NCBI GenBank assembly: GCA_002892395.1
Contig: NBBL01000003.1
Coordinates: forward strand, 62,001-126,000
Direction of reading: 5' to 3'
DNA from: Lachnospiraceae bacterium
Lineage (GTDB): Bacteria; Bacillota; Clostridia; Lachnospirales; Lachnospiraceae
Length of the DNA: 64,000 nucleotides
Position 1 is the stretch's first letter. Every line of letters begins with the position of its first letter. Both the position numbers and the translations under genes were made by a program. A model generated the notes under the pieces. That model worked only from the letters and a program-made list of their open reading frames with translations, had not been told where the DNA came from and did no database searches. Positions 1 to 9,900 of the stretch are shown piece after piece.

Positions 1-35
1 GTTACAGCCGCCGCCTTAATGAAGCCGTCTTTCAT
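1..35 (-). CDS. nadE: Start of a probable NAD+ synthase (partial, cut by window edge)
   Basis: Only eleven complete codons are visible: an ATG at 35-33 that overlaps the stop of the SPFH gene (ATGA), reading MKDGFIKAAAV. The opening MKDGFIKvAaatP is what I recall for glutamine-dependent NAD+ synthases of Lachnospiraceae, so this is a guess from a short match. The overlap suggests translational coupling with the SPFH gene upstream. The bases left of position 1 would settle it. Confidence 0.4.
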   Translation of the reverse strand, partial: MKDGFIKAAAV

Positions 36-1114
36 TCCTGATCTGTTCCCTTCTGCTCCCCGCGCAATTCCTGCTGCTCTGCTTCCGCTTCCTGCTGCTC
101 TGCTTCCGCCAGGATCGGCTTCTGCATGCATTCGTTCTGCGTCTGCATCTCCTGGCATGCTTCCGTCTCCTCTTCGGATTCTTCCGGTTCCTGTCCCGAC
201 CCGGACTGGGTCACTGTTTCCTTCAATGCGGTCAGCATTCCTGCCATTCCCTGAATCTGGGAGGGAATCACAATCTTAGTGGACTTTCCTTCTGCCATCT
301 TGCAAAGCGTATCCAAGCTGCGCAGACGAATCACCGCATCATCCGCTCCCGCTTTCCGAAGCATCCGGATTCCCTCGGCCTCCGCCGCCTTCACGGTGCG
401 AATGGCCTGTGCCTGACCAGCCGCCTCCTGAATCCGTCTCTCCTTCTCAGCCTCCGCGTGAAGGATGGTGGTCTGCTTTTCCGCCTCCGCATTCAAAATC
501 GCAGCCTCCTTGTTTCCCTGGGCAGTGAGAATTGCCGATTCCTTCCTGCCCTGTGCAAGGGTGATGACCTCCCGCTTCTCCCGCTCCGCCTTCATCTGCT
601 TCTCCATGGCAATTCGGATGGCATCCGGAGGAAGAATGTTCTTAAGTTCAACCCGGTTCACGCGAATTCCCCAGGGATCCGTCGCCACATCCAGCTGAGA
701 CCGCATCTCGGTATTGATGGTCTCTCTGGATGTCAGTGTGGTATCCAGATCCATGGATCCAATGATATTTCTCAGTGTCGTCGCTGTCAGATTTTCAATC
801 GCCGAAATCGGATTTTCCACACCGTAGGTATAGAGCCTTGGTTCCATGATGACGAAGAACACCACGGAATCGATCCGCATGGTGACATTGTCCTTTGTAA
901 TCACAGGCTGCGGCGGAAAATCGGCCACCTGCTCCTTCATGTTGACCTGCTTTGCCATGCGGTCAATGAAGGGGACCATGACATGCACCCCTGCGCCCCA
1001 AGTGGTATGATACTTTCCCAGGCGCTCCAGAACCACTGCCCTGGCCTGCGGCACAATGCGAATGCAGCTGGTGAAAATCAGGATGAAAATCACTAAAAGA
1101 ATCCCTAGAATCAT
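32..1114 (-). CDS. SPFH/band 7 (stomatin-like) membrane protein
   Basis: The 360-residue protein has one N-terminal membrane segment (about residues 2-19), then a band 7 domain starting RIVPQARAVVLERLGKY, a long Ala/Glu-rich coiled coil (about 190-250) and an acidic Gln/Glu-rich tail after residue 300. This is the architecture of stomatin/QmcA proteins, which form large membrane-associated rings or microdomains and usually help organise membrane proteases or partner proteins. No NfeD partner is seen in the window. It is transcribed away from the Rrf2 gene; a TGCTATACT -10 lies about 50 bp upstream of the start. The tail is low-complexity and probably variable. Confidence 0.88.
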   Translation of the reverse strand: MILGILLVIFILIFTSCIRIVPQARAVVLERLGKYHTTWGAGVHVMVPFIDRMAKQVNMKEQVADFPPQPVITKDNVTMRIDSVVFFVIMEPRLYTYGVENPISAIENLTATTLRNIIGSMDLDTTLTSRETINTEMRSQLDVATDPWGIRVNRVELKNILPPDAIRIAMEKQMKAEREKREVITLAQGRKESAILTAQGNKEAAILNAEAEKQTTILHAEAEKERRIQEAAGQAQAIRTVKAAEAEGIRMLRKAGADDAVIRLRSLDTLCKMAEGKSTKIVIPSQIQGMAGMLTALKETVTQSGSGQEPEESEEETEACQEMQTQNECMQKPILAEAEQQEAEAEQQELRGEQKGTDQE

Positions 1115-1164
1115 ATGTTCCTCCTGTCAGATATGCAATTGATTGATCAGCATGTTCAAAGCTC

Positions 1165-1173
1165 AGTATAGCA
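1165..1173 (-). promoter_or_regulatory. Extended -10 promoter element for the SPFH gene
   Basis: The minus strand reads TGCTATACT, an extended -10 hexamer, about 50 bp before the SPFH start codon. The same element recurs before other genes in the window. No good -35 is seen. Confidence 0.5.
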
Positions 1174-1183
1174 CAGAATCAAC

Positions 1184-1212
1184 TTGTCAAACAGGCGCTT
1201 TCCTGCTATTCT
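1184..1212 (+). promoter_or_regulatory. Promoter of the Rrf2 gene
   Basis: TTGTCA (1184-1189), a 17-bp spacer and TATTCT (1207-1212) form a sigma-A type promoter reading toward the Rrf2 gene. The -10 is overlapped by an inverted repeat. Confidence 0.55.
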
Positions 1213-1240
1213 TAATTCTGAGTAAAGCACTAGGAATTAA
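1212..1240 (+). promoter_or_regulatory. Inverted repeat, candidate Rrf2 autoregulatory operator
   Basis: TTAATTC (1212-1218) and GAATTAA (1234-1240) are perfect inverted arms separated by 15 bp. They start at the last base of the -10 and cover the expected transcription start of the Rrf2 gene. Rrf2 regulators commonly repress their own promoters, so this is a plausible operator; that is inference. Confidence 0.4.
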
Positions 1241-1261
1241 ACTCAAATGGGAGTATGCGCA

Positions 1262-1738
1262 ATGAAAATCTCAACCCGCGGCCGCTATGCACTTCGTATG
1301 ATGCTGGAATTTGCAAAAAAGCCCGACAACGTGACAACGCTGAGCGAGGTGGCAAAAACCCAGCAGCTCTCGGAAAAATACCTGGAGCAGATTGTTTCGG
1401 TCCTGACCAAGGCGAAGTTTGTAAAAAGCATACGCGGCGCTCAGGGGGGCTATCTTCTTGCCCGCCCCGCAAGAGATTATTCCGTCGGCGACATCCTGCG
1501 TCTCACGGAGGGCAGCATGGCGCCGGTTGCCTGTCTGGAAAAGAATACGCCGCCCTGTGAGCTGGCCGGGATGTGCGTCTCCCGCAATGTGTTTCAGAAA
1601 ATTGACAATGCAGTCAACGCCGTAATCGACGGCATCACCCTCGCAGATCTTCTCGCGGAGGAGGAAAAAATAGGACCGGTGCCGGAACAGGCAATGCTGC
1701 ACCGCATCTGTCAGAAGGCGCCGGGCGCTTCCCGCTGA
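1262..1738 (+). CDS. Rrf2 family transcriptional regulator (IscR/CymR-like)
   Basis: A 158-residue winged-helix regulator beginning MKISTRGRYALRMMLEFA, the usual Rrf2 opening. The helix-turn-helix spans about residues 25-65 and the wing carries the typical GAQGGYLLARP. Three cysteines lie near residues 94-106 (VACLEKNTPPCELAGMC), spaced as in members that can bind an iron-sulfur cluster; whether this one does is unknown. I chose 1262 rather than the in-frame ATG at 1247 because GGGAG lies eight bases upstream. No iscS/iscU or cysteine genes adjoin it, so the regulon cannot be read from context. Confidence 0.9.
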   Translation: MKISTRGRYALRMMLEFAKKPDNVTTLSEVAKTQQLSEKYLEQIVSVLTKAKFVKSIRGAQGGYLLARPARDYSVGDILRLTEGSMAPVACLEKNTPPCELAGMCVSRNVFQKIDNAVNAVIDGITLADLLAEEEKIGPVPEQAMLHRICQKAPGASR

Positions 1739-1788
1739 TGCTTCCACCCATCAGACCGGGTACCCCGATCTGCCATCGAACGTCAAAA

Positions 1789-1830
1789 CAGCCGGCATCA
1801 GGCAAAAAGCCTGACGCCCGGCTGTTTTTT
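1789..1830 (+). terminator. Rho-independent terminator after the Rrf2 gene
   Basis: A GC-rich stem (CAGCCGG...CCGGCTG, with an inner TCAGGC/GCCTGA pair and a small bulge) is followed by TTTTTT. It sits about 50 bp after the Rrf2 stop and faces the end of the aminotransferase gene, so it may serve both strands. Confidence 0.8.
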
Positions 1831-1931
1831 CCGGAATCATGGTTCCTCCGCCGGGAAGCCCATCTGTCCGGAAGCCTCTCCTTACGTTCCCGGTCTTCCC
1901 TCCGGTTGGTCCTCCGGTTTCACTTCGCGGC

Positions 1932-3221
1932 TCAGCGCTGCTCCAGAAGCTTCTCTGCGCTCACATACTTCACGCAGAGTGCAAACAGCTCTGTGGCGGT
2001 TTTCAAATCCGAAAGGGAAGGGAAGGACGGCGCAATTCGAATGTTGGAATCCCTGGGATCCCTTCCGCCGGGCCAGGTGGCGCCCGCCTGGGTCATGACC
2101 ACGCCGGCCTCGGCACAACGGGATACCACAGCCTTTGCGCAGCCCTCCAGTGTATCAAACGAAACGAAGTAGCCTCCCCGCGGCTTCGTCCAGGATCCGA
2201 TTCCCAGGCCGCCCAGCTCCCGCTCCAAAATTTCATTGACTGCCTCAAACTTCGGCCTGAGTATATCTGCATGCTTTTGCATGTGCCTCCGTATCCCCTG
2301 AATGTCACCGAAGAAGCGCACATGCCGAAGCTGATTGATTTTGTCGTGTCCGATGGTCTGGCTCTTCATCTGCTTTTCCATATCCTTCAGGTTATGTTTG
2401 GATGTGGCCAGCGCCGAGATTCCGGAGCCGGGGAAGCAAATTTTTGAGGTCGAACCGAACTTGTATACCAGATCCGGATTGCCTGCCTTTTCGCACTCGG
2501 AAAGAATCTCAAGAATCGTATCCTGCTGCGTCTCATCGTACAAATGATGAATGGTGTAGGCGTTATCCCAATAAATGCGGAAATCCTTTGCCGCAGGCTT
2601 CAGCGCTGCAAGTCTTCTGACTGTCTCGTCGGAATAAGAGTTCCCCGACGGATTGGAATACTTTGGCACGCACCAGATTCCCTTCACAGAGGCGTCCTCG
2701 GAAACAAGCCGCTCCACAAGATCCATATCCGGCCCCTCCGGCCCCATCGGAACCGGAACGTTTTCAATACCGAAGTGCTCCGTAATGGCAAAGTGCCGGT
2801 CGTAGCCCGGAACCACGCAAAGAAATCTGACCTGATCCAGCTTGCACCACGGAGTCCCTCCCAGTACGCCATGGGTGTAGGCGCGGGATACAGTATCGTA
2901 CATCAAATTCAGGCTGGAATTGCCGTAGAGAAGGACCTGATCAGACGGCGCCTCCATCATATCTCCCATCAGCCTCTTTGCCTCCGGAATTCCCGTGAGT
3001 CCCCCGTAGTTTCGGCAGTCGGTTCCGTCCTCGCTCTCAAGAATGGAGTCTCCCTTTAAGACATCCAGCATGCCCATGGAAAGCGCCAGCTGCTCCTTGC
3101 AGGGCTTCCCCCGGCTCATGTTGAGATTCAGTCCCAGACCCTTCAAGGTCTGGTAATGAGATCTGAGTTCATCCCGCAGTGCCAGCAGCTCCTCCCGCGT
3201 CAATTCCGAATATGGTTTCAT
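1932..3221 (-). CDS. Aspartate aminotransferase-like PLP enzyme (class I, MocR-type fold)
   Basis: A 429-residue pyridoxal-phosphate aminotransferase beginning MKPYSELTREELLALRDEL. Features include NMSRGKPCKEQ near the N-terminus, VPKYSNPSGNSYS around the middle and the lysine motif YKFGSTSKICFPGSG, which should hold the internal aldimine Lys. The sequence matches the subgroup often annotated as aspartate aminotransferase with the Aminotran_MocR domain, but no MocR DNA-binding domain is present. The start at 3221 is supported by AGGAG ahead of it; longer in-frame starts would run toward the upstream VOC gene. Substrate is inferred from family only. Confidence 0.85.
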   Translation of the reverse strand: MKPYSELTREELLALRDELRSHYQTLKGLGLNLNMSRGKPCKEQLALSMGMLDVLKGDSILESEDGTDCRNYGGLTGIPEAKRLMGDMMEAPSDQVLLYGNSSLNLMYDTVSRAYTHGVLGGTPWCKLDQVRFLCVVPGYDRHFAITEHFGIENVPVPMGPEGPDMDLVERLVSEDASVKGIWCVPKYSNPSGNSYSDETVRRLAALKPAAKDFRIYWDNAYTIHHLYDETQQDTILEILSECEKAGNPDLVYKFGSTSKICFPGSGISALATSKHNLKDMEKQMKSQTIGHDKINQLRHVRFFGDIQGIRRHMQKHADILRPKFEAVNEILERELGGLGIGSWTKPRGGYFVSFDTLEGCAKAVVSRCAEAGVVMTQAGATWPGGRDPRDSNIRIAPSFPSLSDLKTATELFALCVKYVSAEKLLEQR

Positions 3222-3292
3222 AATCGCTCCTTTCTTTTCCCGGTCACGGTCTCTTGCTCCGTCCGCCGCGTATTCATACCGCTGTTTTGCCT

Positions 3293-3661
3293 CTATCTGG
3301 TGGGCACAATTTCCAGCCAATATCCGTCCGGATCCTGAATAAAATAGATTCCCATGTCCGGGTTCTCATAGCAGATACATCCCATTTCCTCATGCAGTGC
3401 ATGGGCGCCTTCAAAGTCATCGGTGCGAAATGCCAGGTGAAACTCTGTCTCCCCCAGATCGTAGGGTCCCGGGTGATCCCGAAGCCAGGTCAGCTCCAGC
3501 TCAAAATCGCTCTCTTCGTTTCCCATGTAGCAGATCACAAAAGAGCCGTCCGATGCTTCCTTTCTCCTGATTTCTCTGAGCCCCAGCGCGCGCTCATAAA
3601 AGCGCAGGGAACGATTTAAATCCCGCACGTTGTAATTTTCATGTATCATTCGAAATTTCAT
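3293..3661 (-). CDS. VOC family protein (glyoxalase I/lactoylglutathione lyase-like)
   Basis: A 122-residue vicinal-oxygen-chelate protein. It opens MKFRMIHENYNVRDLNRSL and ends IQDPDGYWLEIVP, the standard glyoxalase ending, with a second repeat around EFHLAFRTDDF. Metal-ligand candidates are His7, Glu56, His77 and the Glu of the WLEIV motif. It lies 12 bp after the alcohol dehydrogenase gene and 71 bp before the aminotransferase, likely one transcript. A methylglyoxal-detoxifying role is plausible but the small VOC family has other activities. Confidence 0.82.
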   Translation of the reverse strand: MKFRMIHENYNVRDLNRSLRFYERALGLREIRRKEASDGSFVICYMGNEESDFELELTWLRDHPGPYDLGETEFHLAFRTDDFEGAHALHEEMGCICYENPDMGIYFIQDPDGYWLEIVPTR

Positions 3662-3673
3662 ACGCGCTCCCTC

Positions 3674-4873
3674 TCATCGTGCCATGTCATAGATACGAAT
3701 CATATCCCGGTATCCAAGAGGCATAAAATTGCCGATTGTTCTCTTCTTTCCGTAGGAACACTCCATGGCAAACGCCTCAATTTCCTCATCCGACGGTCTG
3801 TGACCCAGCAACTCCGTCAAAGAGAGGGGCATTCCCAGATCCCGGAAAAAAGCCTCTGTCTTTTCAATTCCCATCGCCGCGGCTCGTTCCTCGTCCGTCT
3901 CCTGCACGCCCCAGACCCGTCTTGCAAACTGTGCGAAGCGGGTAATGTTTGCATGACAGACAAATCTTGCCCAACTCCCCCAGACTGCCGTCAGTGTGGC
4001 CCCATGGGTCGAATCCTTCAAGGCCGAAATTGCCATTCCCAGCTGATGACAGGACCAGTCTCCATCCCGGGGGGTATCCCCCTTGGAGCCCAGCCCGGTG
4101 AGACCCACATGGGAGATGCTGCCGCACCACATGATCTCACTCATGGCCTCATAATCCCTGGGATGGTTCACGCCCACCGGGCCGTACTTGATGATCGTCC
4201 GAAACAAGCCCTCTGCTATTTCATCCGTCAGATGATTTCCGAGAACCGGTGAGAAATACCGCTCCGAAGTATGCATGAAGATATCCGCCGCCCCTGCACC
4301 GATCTGCCACTTGGGAAGAGTCATGGTGAGCTCCGGGTTCATGACCGCGAATCGACAGCGATTGAGCGGCGTATTGATGCCCCGCTTTGTCGGAGGCTCC
4401 ACGCAGTCATTGGTCAGCACCGCGGAATCGCTGGTCTCCGAGCCTGCAGCGGAAATGGTGAGAACCGCCCCGATCGGAAGGCTCTTCAAAGCCTTTGTTC
4501 CCGTCCAGAAATCCCAGACGTCCCGCTCCGGCGACGCAGCGGCAAGGGCCACCCCCTTTGCCGTGTCAATCACGCTTCCGCCGCCGACTGCCAGGATAAA
4601 ATCCGCCTGAAAGTCGATGGCCTCCCGGGCCATTCTCCGCGCCGTGGAAAGCAGGGGATTGGGAACCACGCCGCCGCTTGCAAGTGCTGCAAGTCCCGAG
4701 GCTTCGAGATGCTTCATCAGGCGGTCTATGAGCCCGCTCTTCACGGCGGAATGCCCGCCGTAGATTACCATCACCCGGGTTCCGCCGTACTTCTTTACCA
4801 ATTCCGCTGTCTTAAGTTCCTCGCCTCTTCCAAAAACAATCTCTGTCGGTGCGTAATAGACAAATTTCTGCAT
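3674..4873 (-). CDS. Iron-containing alcohol dehydrogenase (butanol dehydrogenase-like)
   Basis: A 399-residue group III alcohol dehydrogenase. The N-terminal half has the nucleotide-binding motif ILAVGGGSVIDTAKG, and the C-terminal half carries the metal-binding residues in ADIFMHTSERYF, SCHQLGMAISA and STHGATL (Asp and three His). It resembles NAD(P)H-dependent butanol dehydrogenases and YqhD-type aldehyde reductases used in fermentation. It is followed at 12 bp by a glyoxalase-like gene, which would fit carbonyl detoxification. Cofactor preference cannot be told from the sequence. Confidence 0.88.
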   Translation of the reverse strand: MQKFVYYAPTEIVFGRGEELKTAELVKKYGGTRVMVIYGGHSAVKSGLIDRLMKHLEASGLAALASGGVVPNPLLSTARRMAREAIDFQADFILAVGGGSVIDTAKGVALAAASPERDVWDFWTGTKALKSLPIGAVLTISAAGSETSDSAVLTNDCVEPPTKRGINTPLNRCRFAVMNPELTMTLPKWQIGAGAADIFMHTSERYFSPVLGNHLTDEIAEGLFRTIIKYGPVGVNHPRDYEAMSEIMWCGSISHVGLTGLGSKGDTPRDGDWSCHQLGMAISALKDSTHGATLTAVWGSWARFVCHANITRFAQFARRVWGVQETDEERAAAMGIEKTEAFFRDLGMPLSLTELLGHRPSDEEIEAFAMECSYGKKRTIGNFMPLGYRDMIRIYDMAR

Positions 4874-4911
4874 GGTGCCTCCTCCTTCCCAGTCGGATGT
4901 TTGTCCGACAA

Positions 4912-6135
4912 TCAGCGAACCAGCTTCACAAAGCTTTTCTTTCCCCGTTTCAGGAGCAGTCCCTCTCCCTCAAAGCGATCCGCAGGGAAGGTCACGGAAA
5001 TCTCCTTGACTGCCTCTCCGTTGGCACTTACACCTCCCTGCTGCACATTTCTTCTCGCCTCGGAGCGAGACGTGGCAAGACCGGCCTTTATGAGCAGCGT
5101 CAGAATATCCGGATCTCCCGCCGCAAAATCCTCCTCCGTCAGCCTGACGGTGGGAACATTCGCGCTGGCAGCGCCTCCGGAAAACAGAGCCCGGCTCGCC
5201 TCCCGCGCTTTCTGCGCTTCCTCCTCTCCGTGAACCAGATTTGTCAGCTCATACGCAAGGATATCCTTCGCTTCATTGAGCTTTTCCGCCTTCCAGCCGT
5301 CCATGGCTTCAATCTCCTCAATCGGCAGGAAGGTCAGCATGCGCAGGCACTTCAGCACATCCGCATCTCCCACATTTCTCCAGTACTGGTAGAAGTCATA
5401 GGGCGTCGTCTTGTTGGGATCCAGCCAGACCGCGCCGCCCACTGTCTTTCCCATCTTCTTCCCCTCGGAATTCAGAAGAAGGGTGATGGTCATGGCATGG
5501 GCGTCCTTCTGCAGCTTTCTTCGGATCAGCTCCGTGCCGGCAAGCATGTTGCTCCACTGGTCATCGCCGCCGAATTCCATATTGCAGCCGTATTTCTGGT
5601 AAAGCGAATAAAAGTCAAAGGCCTGCATAATCATGTAATTAAACTCAAGGAACGAGAGTCCCTTTTCCATCCGCTGCTTGTAGCACTCCGCCCGCAGCAT
5701 ATTGTTGACCGAAAAGTGGGGCCCGATCTCCCGGATAAATTCAATGTAATTCAAGCCTCTGAGCCAGTCGGCATTGTTTACCATCCGGGCTTTTCCCTCG
5801 CCGAACTCAATAAACCGGGACATCTGCTTCTTGAAGCACTCGCAGTTGTGGTCAATCTGTTCTACGGTCATCATGCTCCGCATGTCGGTTCTCCCCGAGG
5901 GATCTCCGATCATTCCGGTTCCGCCTCCCACCAGCGCAATCGGTCTGTTTCCTGCCATCTGCAGCCGCTTCATGAGGCAGAGCGCCATAAAATGCCCCAC
6001 ATGGAGGCTGTCTGCCGTGGGATCAAAGCCGATGTAAAAGGTCGCCTTGCCCTCGTTGACCAGTCTGCTTACCTCTTCCTCATTGGTCACCTGGGCGATC
6101 AGCCCGCGGGCCTTCAGTTCTTCATAGCACTTCAT
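4912..6135 (-). CDS. tyrS: Tyrosyl-tRNA synthetase
   Basis: A full-length 407-residue class I synthetase that charges tRNA-Tyr. The HIGH-type signature is in [14 protein letters not shown], the tyrosine-binding region in [11 protein letters not shown]-like sequence and the KMSKS equivalent is [13 protein letters not shown]-terminal S4 RNA-binding domain occupies about residues 340-407. It lies 60 bp downstream of the HAD gene on the same strand; that gap is too short for a T-box leader, so if regulated by tRNA it would have to be further upstream. Confidence 0.97.
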   Translation of the reverse strand: MKCYEELKARGLIAQVTNEEEVSRLVNEGKATFYIGFDPTADSLHVGHFMALCLMKRLQMAGNRPIALVGGGTGMIGDPSGRTDMRSMMTVEQIDHNCECFKKQMSRFIEFGEGKARMVNNADWLRGLNYIEFIREIGPHFSVNNMLRAECYKQRMEKGLSFLEFNYMIMQAFDFYSLYQKYGCNMEFGGDDQWSNMLAGTELIRRKLQKDAHAMTITLLLNSEGKKMGKTVGGAVWLDPNKTTPYDFYQYWRNVGDADVLKCLRMLTFLPIEEIEAMDGWKAEKLNEAKDILAYELTNLVHGEEEAQKAREASRALFSGGAASANVPTVRLTEEDFAAGDPDILTLLIKAGLATSRSEARRNVQQGGVSANGEAVKEISVTFPADRFEGEGLLLKRGKKSFVKLVR

Positions 6136-6195
6136 TGTATTCCTTCTCCTTTTTTATCCGGTTATCGCATTACAAAAGAGGGCGAACCCGTGCTG

Positions 6196-6912
6196 TCAAC
6201 TGTGCCCCTGTATTTCAATCATCAGCGCTCTCACATCCAGAAGACTGGAGCAAACTGCCACCGTCTTTTCCCGAAGGGCATCGGTTGCAGGCACGGTGTC
6301 AGGGATCATAATCACCCGGCATCCGGCGGCGAACCCCGCCTCCACACCGTTGGGGCTGTCCTCCAGTACAAGGCAGTGCTCCGGAGGAACCGAGAGTTTC
6401 TCCGCCCCCAGCAGAAACACATCCGGCGCAGGCTTCCCCCGCTTCGGTTCATCCCCGGTCACAGCCGCATCAAAGTCATAATCCAGTCCCGCCATGGGAA
6501 GCTCCCGCTTCACCACCTCCATCTCGGTGGAGGTGCAGAGCCCCCGGGCAATGCCGCGCTCCTTAAGCCATGCAGTCAATTCCCGGTACCCCGGCTTCGG
6601 TCGAATCCCGTTTCTTTGAAATTCCGCCTCACAGTAGCTTCGCCTGAGCTGTCTCAGCCTCTCATAATCCAAACCGCAGCCGTAATGCTGCAAAAACACC
6701 TCTTTTTGCCGCGGGGCATTCGCACCGCGAATCCGGATCAGAACCGATTCCTCCGCCTGCAAGCCGACGGCAGCCAGCGCCTTATGCCACCCTGCGATGT
6801 GTGTCGGCTCCGTGTCAAGAATCACGCCGTCCATATCAAAAAGAACCGCCCGAATTTGCCGCAGGCTCCGGATCCCCGCTTTTTGTTGTTCTCCGATCCC
6901 GTATTCCTTCAT
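6196..6912 (-). CDS. HAD superfamily phosphatase/beta-phosphoglucomutase-like
   Basis: A 238-residue HAD protein with the nucleophile motif AVLFDMDGVILDTEP (DxD), a helical cap, the motif II Ser/Thr in LCTSTEMEV, and motif III/IV KPAPDVFLLGAE and VLEDSPNGVEAG. This arrangement is typical of the beta-phosphoglucomutase and small sugar-phosphate phosphatase subfamily; substrate unknown. I chose the start at 6912 because the DxD motif then sits near residue 25 and longer in-frame starts would enter carB. It follows carB by about 50 bp. Confidence 0.85.
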   Translation of the reverse strand: MKEYGIGEQQKAGIRSLRQIRAVLFDMDGVILDTEPTHIAGWHKALAAVGLQAEESVLIRIRGANAPRQKEVFLQHYGCGLDYERLRQLRRSYCEAEFQRNGIRPKPGYRELTAWLKERGIARGLCTSTEMEVVKRELPMAGLDYDFDAAVTGDEPKRGKPAPDVFLLGAEKLSVPPEHCLVLEDSPNGVEAGFAAGCRVIMIPDTVPATDALREKTVAVCSSLLDVRALMIEIQGHS

Positions 6913-6961
6913 CTCGTTTCCACCCGTTTCCGGAAAACGCTTCCGGCAAAAATGAGCAGTG

Positions 6962-9900
6962 TTACCTCTTCCCCGCCGCCGGCAGTGCTGCAATATCCAC
7001 CAGCGTCGGCTCCTCCGTCTTTCGTTCCAGTGCAGTGGCAAGCGCCTCTGCCGTGTCAAGGGCCGTCAGCACATGAACTCCTGTTTCGATCGCATTTCTG
7101 CGGATAACAAAGCCGTCCTTCTCATGCTCTGCGCCGCTGGGCGGCGTGTCGATAATCAAGTCGATTTCATGTCCCAGAATCAAATCCAGGATATTCGGGT
7201 GCTCCTGCTCGATTTTTCTGACTGCCAATGCCTTCACGCCGTGCTCATTCAGCACCTGCGCCGTCCCCCTTGTGGAGAAAATACGGTAGCCGAGGGCTGC
7301 AAAGCGCCTTGCAATGGGAATAATCTCCTGCTTGTCCTCGTCCCGCACCGTGACAATCATGTTTTTGTATTTCGGAAGCTGAATGCCGGCCCCCCGGAAT
7401 GCCTTGTAAAGTGCTTCATTAAAGTTTTTGGAAATTCCGAGGCACTCTCCGGTGGACTTCATCTCCGGCCCCAAGCTGATGTCGGCTCCCCTGATTTTCT
7501 CAAACGAAAAGACCGGCATCTTAATGGCAATATACCCGGATTCCGGCTGCAGCCCCGGCGCATACCCCAGCTCCTTCAGCTTATGTCCGCAGATGACCTG
7601 CGTCGCCAGCGGAATCACTGGAATTCCCGTCACCTTGGAAAGATACGGCACCGTGCGGGAGGATCGCGGATTGACCTCGATCACATAGACATCCTCCCCC
7701 TTCGCAATAAACTGGATGTTAATCATTCCTCTTACATGCAGCGCCCTGGCAAGCCTGGCGGAATAATCCACCATCTTTTGCTTCACCGTATCCGAAAGAG
7801 ACATGGCAGGATACACGCTGATGGAGTCGCCGGAGTGAATCCCGGTTCGCTCAATGTGCTGCATGATTCCGGGAATCAGAATGTCCTCCCCGTCACACAC
7901 CGCATCCACTTCCACCTCGATTCCCCGGATGTACTTGTCCACCAGAATCGGGTGCTCCTGGGTATAGCGGTTGATGATTCCGATATATTCGTCAATGTCG
8001 TGATCGCTGATGGCGATGCGCATGCCTGCGCCTCCCAGCACGTAGGAGGGGCGCACCAGAACCGGATAGCCCAGGCGATTCGCCACCTTCTTCGCCTCCT
8101 CCGCCGTAAACACCGTGCCCCCGGCTGCCCGGGGAATCCCTGTCTGCTGCAAAATCTCGTCAAACAGCTCCCGATCCTCTGCCGCGTCCACATCCTCCGC
8201 AGCCGTTCCGAGAATCGGAACTCCCATGCGCATCAGTGCCTCCGTCAGCTTGATTGCGGTCTGTCCGCCAAACTGAACCACCGCACCGTCCGGCTTCTCG
8301 AAGCGGACCACATTCTCCACGTCCTCCTCTGTGAGCGGCTCAAAATAAAGCTTGTCCGCAATATCAAAGTCCGTGGACACAGTCTCCGGGTTGTTGTTGA
8401 TGATGATGGTCTCATACCCCTCTTTTTTGAAGGCCCAGGTGCAGTGAACGGAGCAGAAATCAAATTCAATTCCCTGGCCGATGCGGATCGGACCGGAGCC
8501 AAGCACCAGCACCTTTTTCCGCTCCGTTGTTTCCTCTGCCTCGTTCTCTCCGTCAAAGCAGCCGTAATAATAGGGCGTCTCCGCGGCGAATTCTGCTGCG
8601 CAGGTATCCACCATCTTGAATGCTGCATGAATCCCGTATTGCTCCCGCAGCCGTTTGATTTCTTTTTCCTCGGTTCCGCAAAGCGACGCAATCACGTGAT
8701 CCGGAAACTCCATGCGTTTGGCCTCTCTCAAGAGCTCCTCCGTCAAAGAGCGGCGTCTCAGCTCCGACTCCATGCAAACCAGCCGGTCGATTTTCTGCAG
8801 GAACCACCGGTCAATTCTGGTTAAGCCGTAGATTTCTTCATAGGACATACCCCGCCGCAGCGCTTCCGCAATGACCCAGATTCTTCGGTCGTCGATCTTC
8901 GTAAGCTCCTTCTGCAACGCATCGTTGTCCAGATCGGAATAATCGTAGCTCATGAGGGAATCCACATGCTGCTCCAGAGAACGGATGGCTTTCATGAGCG
9001 CTCCCTCAAAGTTCGTGCAGATCGACATGACCTCGCCTGTCGCCTTCATCTGCGTCCCCAGTACGTGCTTTGCCGTAATAAACTTGTCGAAGGGAAGCCG
9101 CGGCATCTTGACCACGCAGTAGTCAAGCATGGGCTCAAAGGAAGCATAGGTCTTCTTCGTTACCGCGTTCCTGATTTCATCCAGCGTATAGCCCAGCGCA
9201 ATTTTTGCCGCCACCTTTGCAATGGGGTAGCCTGTCGCCTTGGAGGCCAGTGCAGAGGACCGGCTGACCCGGGGATTCACCTCGATGACACAGTACTCAA
9301 AGCTGTCCGGATTCAGGGCATACTGGACGTTGCAGCCCCCGGTGATTCCAAGCTCCGTGATGATATTGAGGGCGGAGGTGCGGAGCATCTGGTACTCCTT
9401 ATCTCCAAGGGTCTGGGACGGCGCCACCACAATGGAATCTCCTGTGTGTACCCCCACCGGATCAATGTTTTCCATGTTGCAGACTGTGATCACATTGCCT
9501 GCGGCATCCCGCATCACCTCATATTCGATTTCCTTCCAGCCGGAGATACAGCGCTCCACCAGGACCTGTCCGACACGCGACAGCCTGAGACCGTTCTGCA
9601 GGATCTCCACCAGCTCTTCCCGATCCGCCGCAATGCCTCCGCCGCTGCCTCCCAGGGTGTAAGCCGGGCGAAGCACCACCGGATAGCCGATGGTCTCCGC
9701 AAAGCGGACGCCGTCCTCCACATTCTCCACAACGCTGGACGGCGCCACCGGCTCGTGGATTTTTTCCATTGTCTCTTTAAAGAGCTCCCGATCCTCTGCC
9801 TTTTTAATGGTAAGCGCAGTTGTGCCGATCAGGCGAACATGATGGGCCTTTAGGAATCCGGCCTCCTCCAGCTCCATTGCCAGATTGAGTCCTGCCTGCC

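Noticed and set aside
6136-6195. T-box leader before tyrS
   Set aside because: Only 60 bp separate it from the upstream gene, too short for specifier and terminator stems.
4849-7107. Long plus-strand open frame of about 750 codons
   Set aside because: It is antisense to tyrS and the HAD gene, has shadow-like composition and no recognisable domain; GC-rich codon bias opens such frames.
6959-8824. Plus-strand open frame of about 620 codons opposite carB
   Set aside because: Antisense shadow of a highly conserved gene, His/Arg-rich with no domain or ribosome site.
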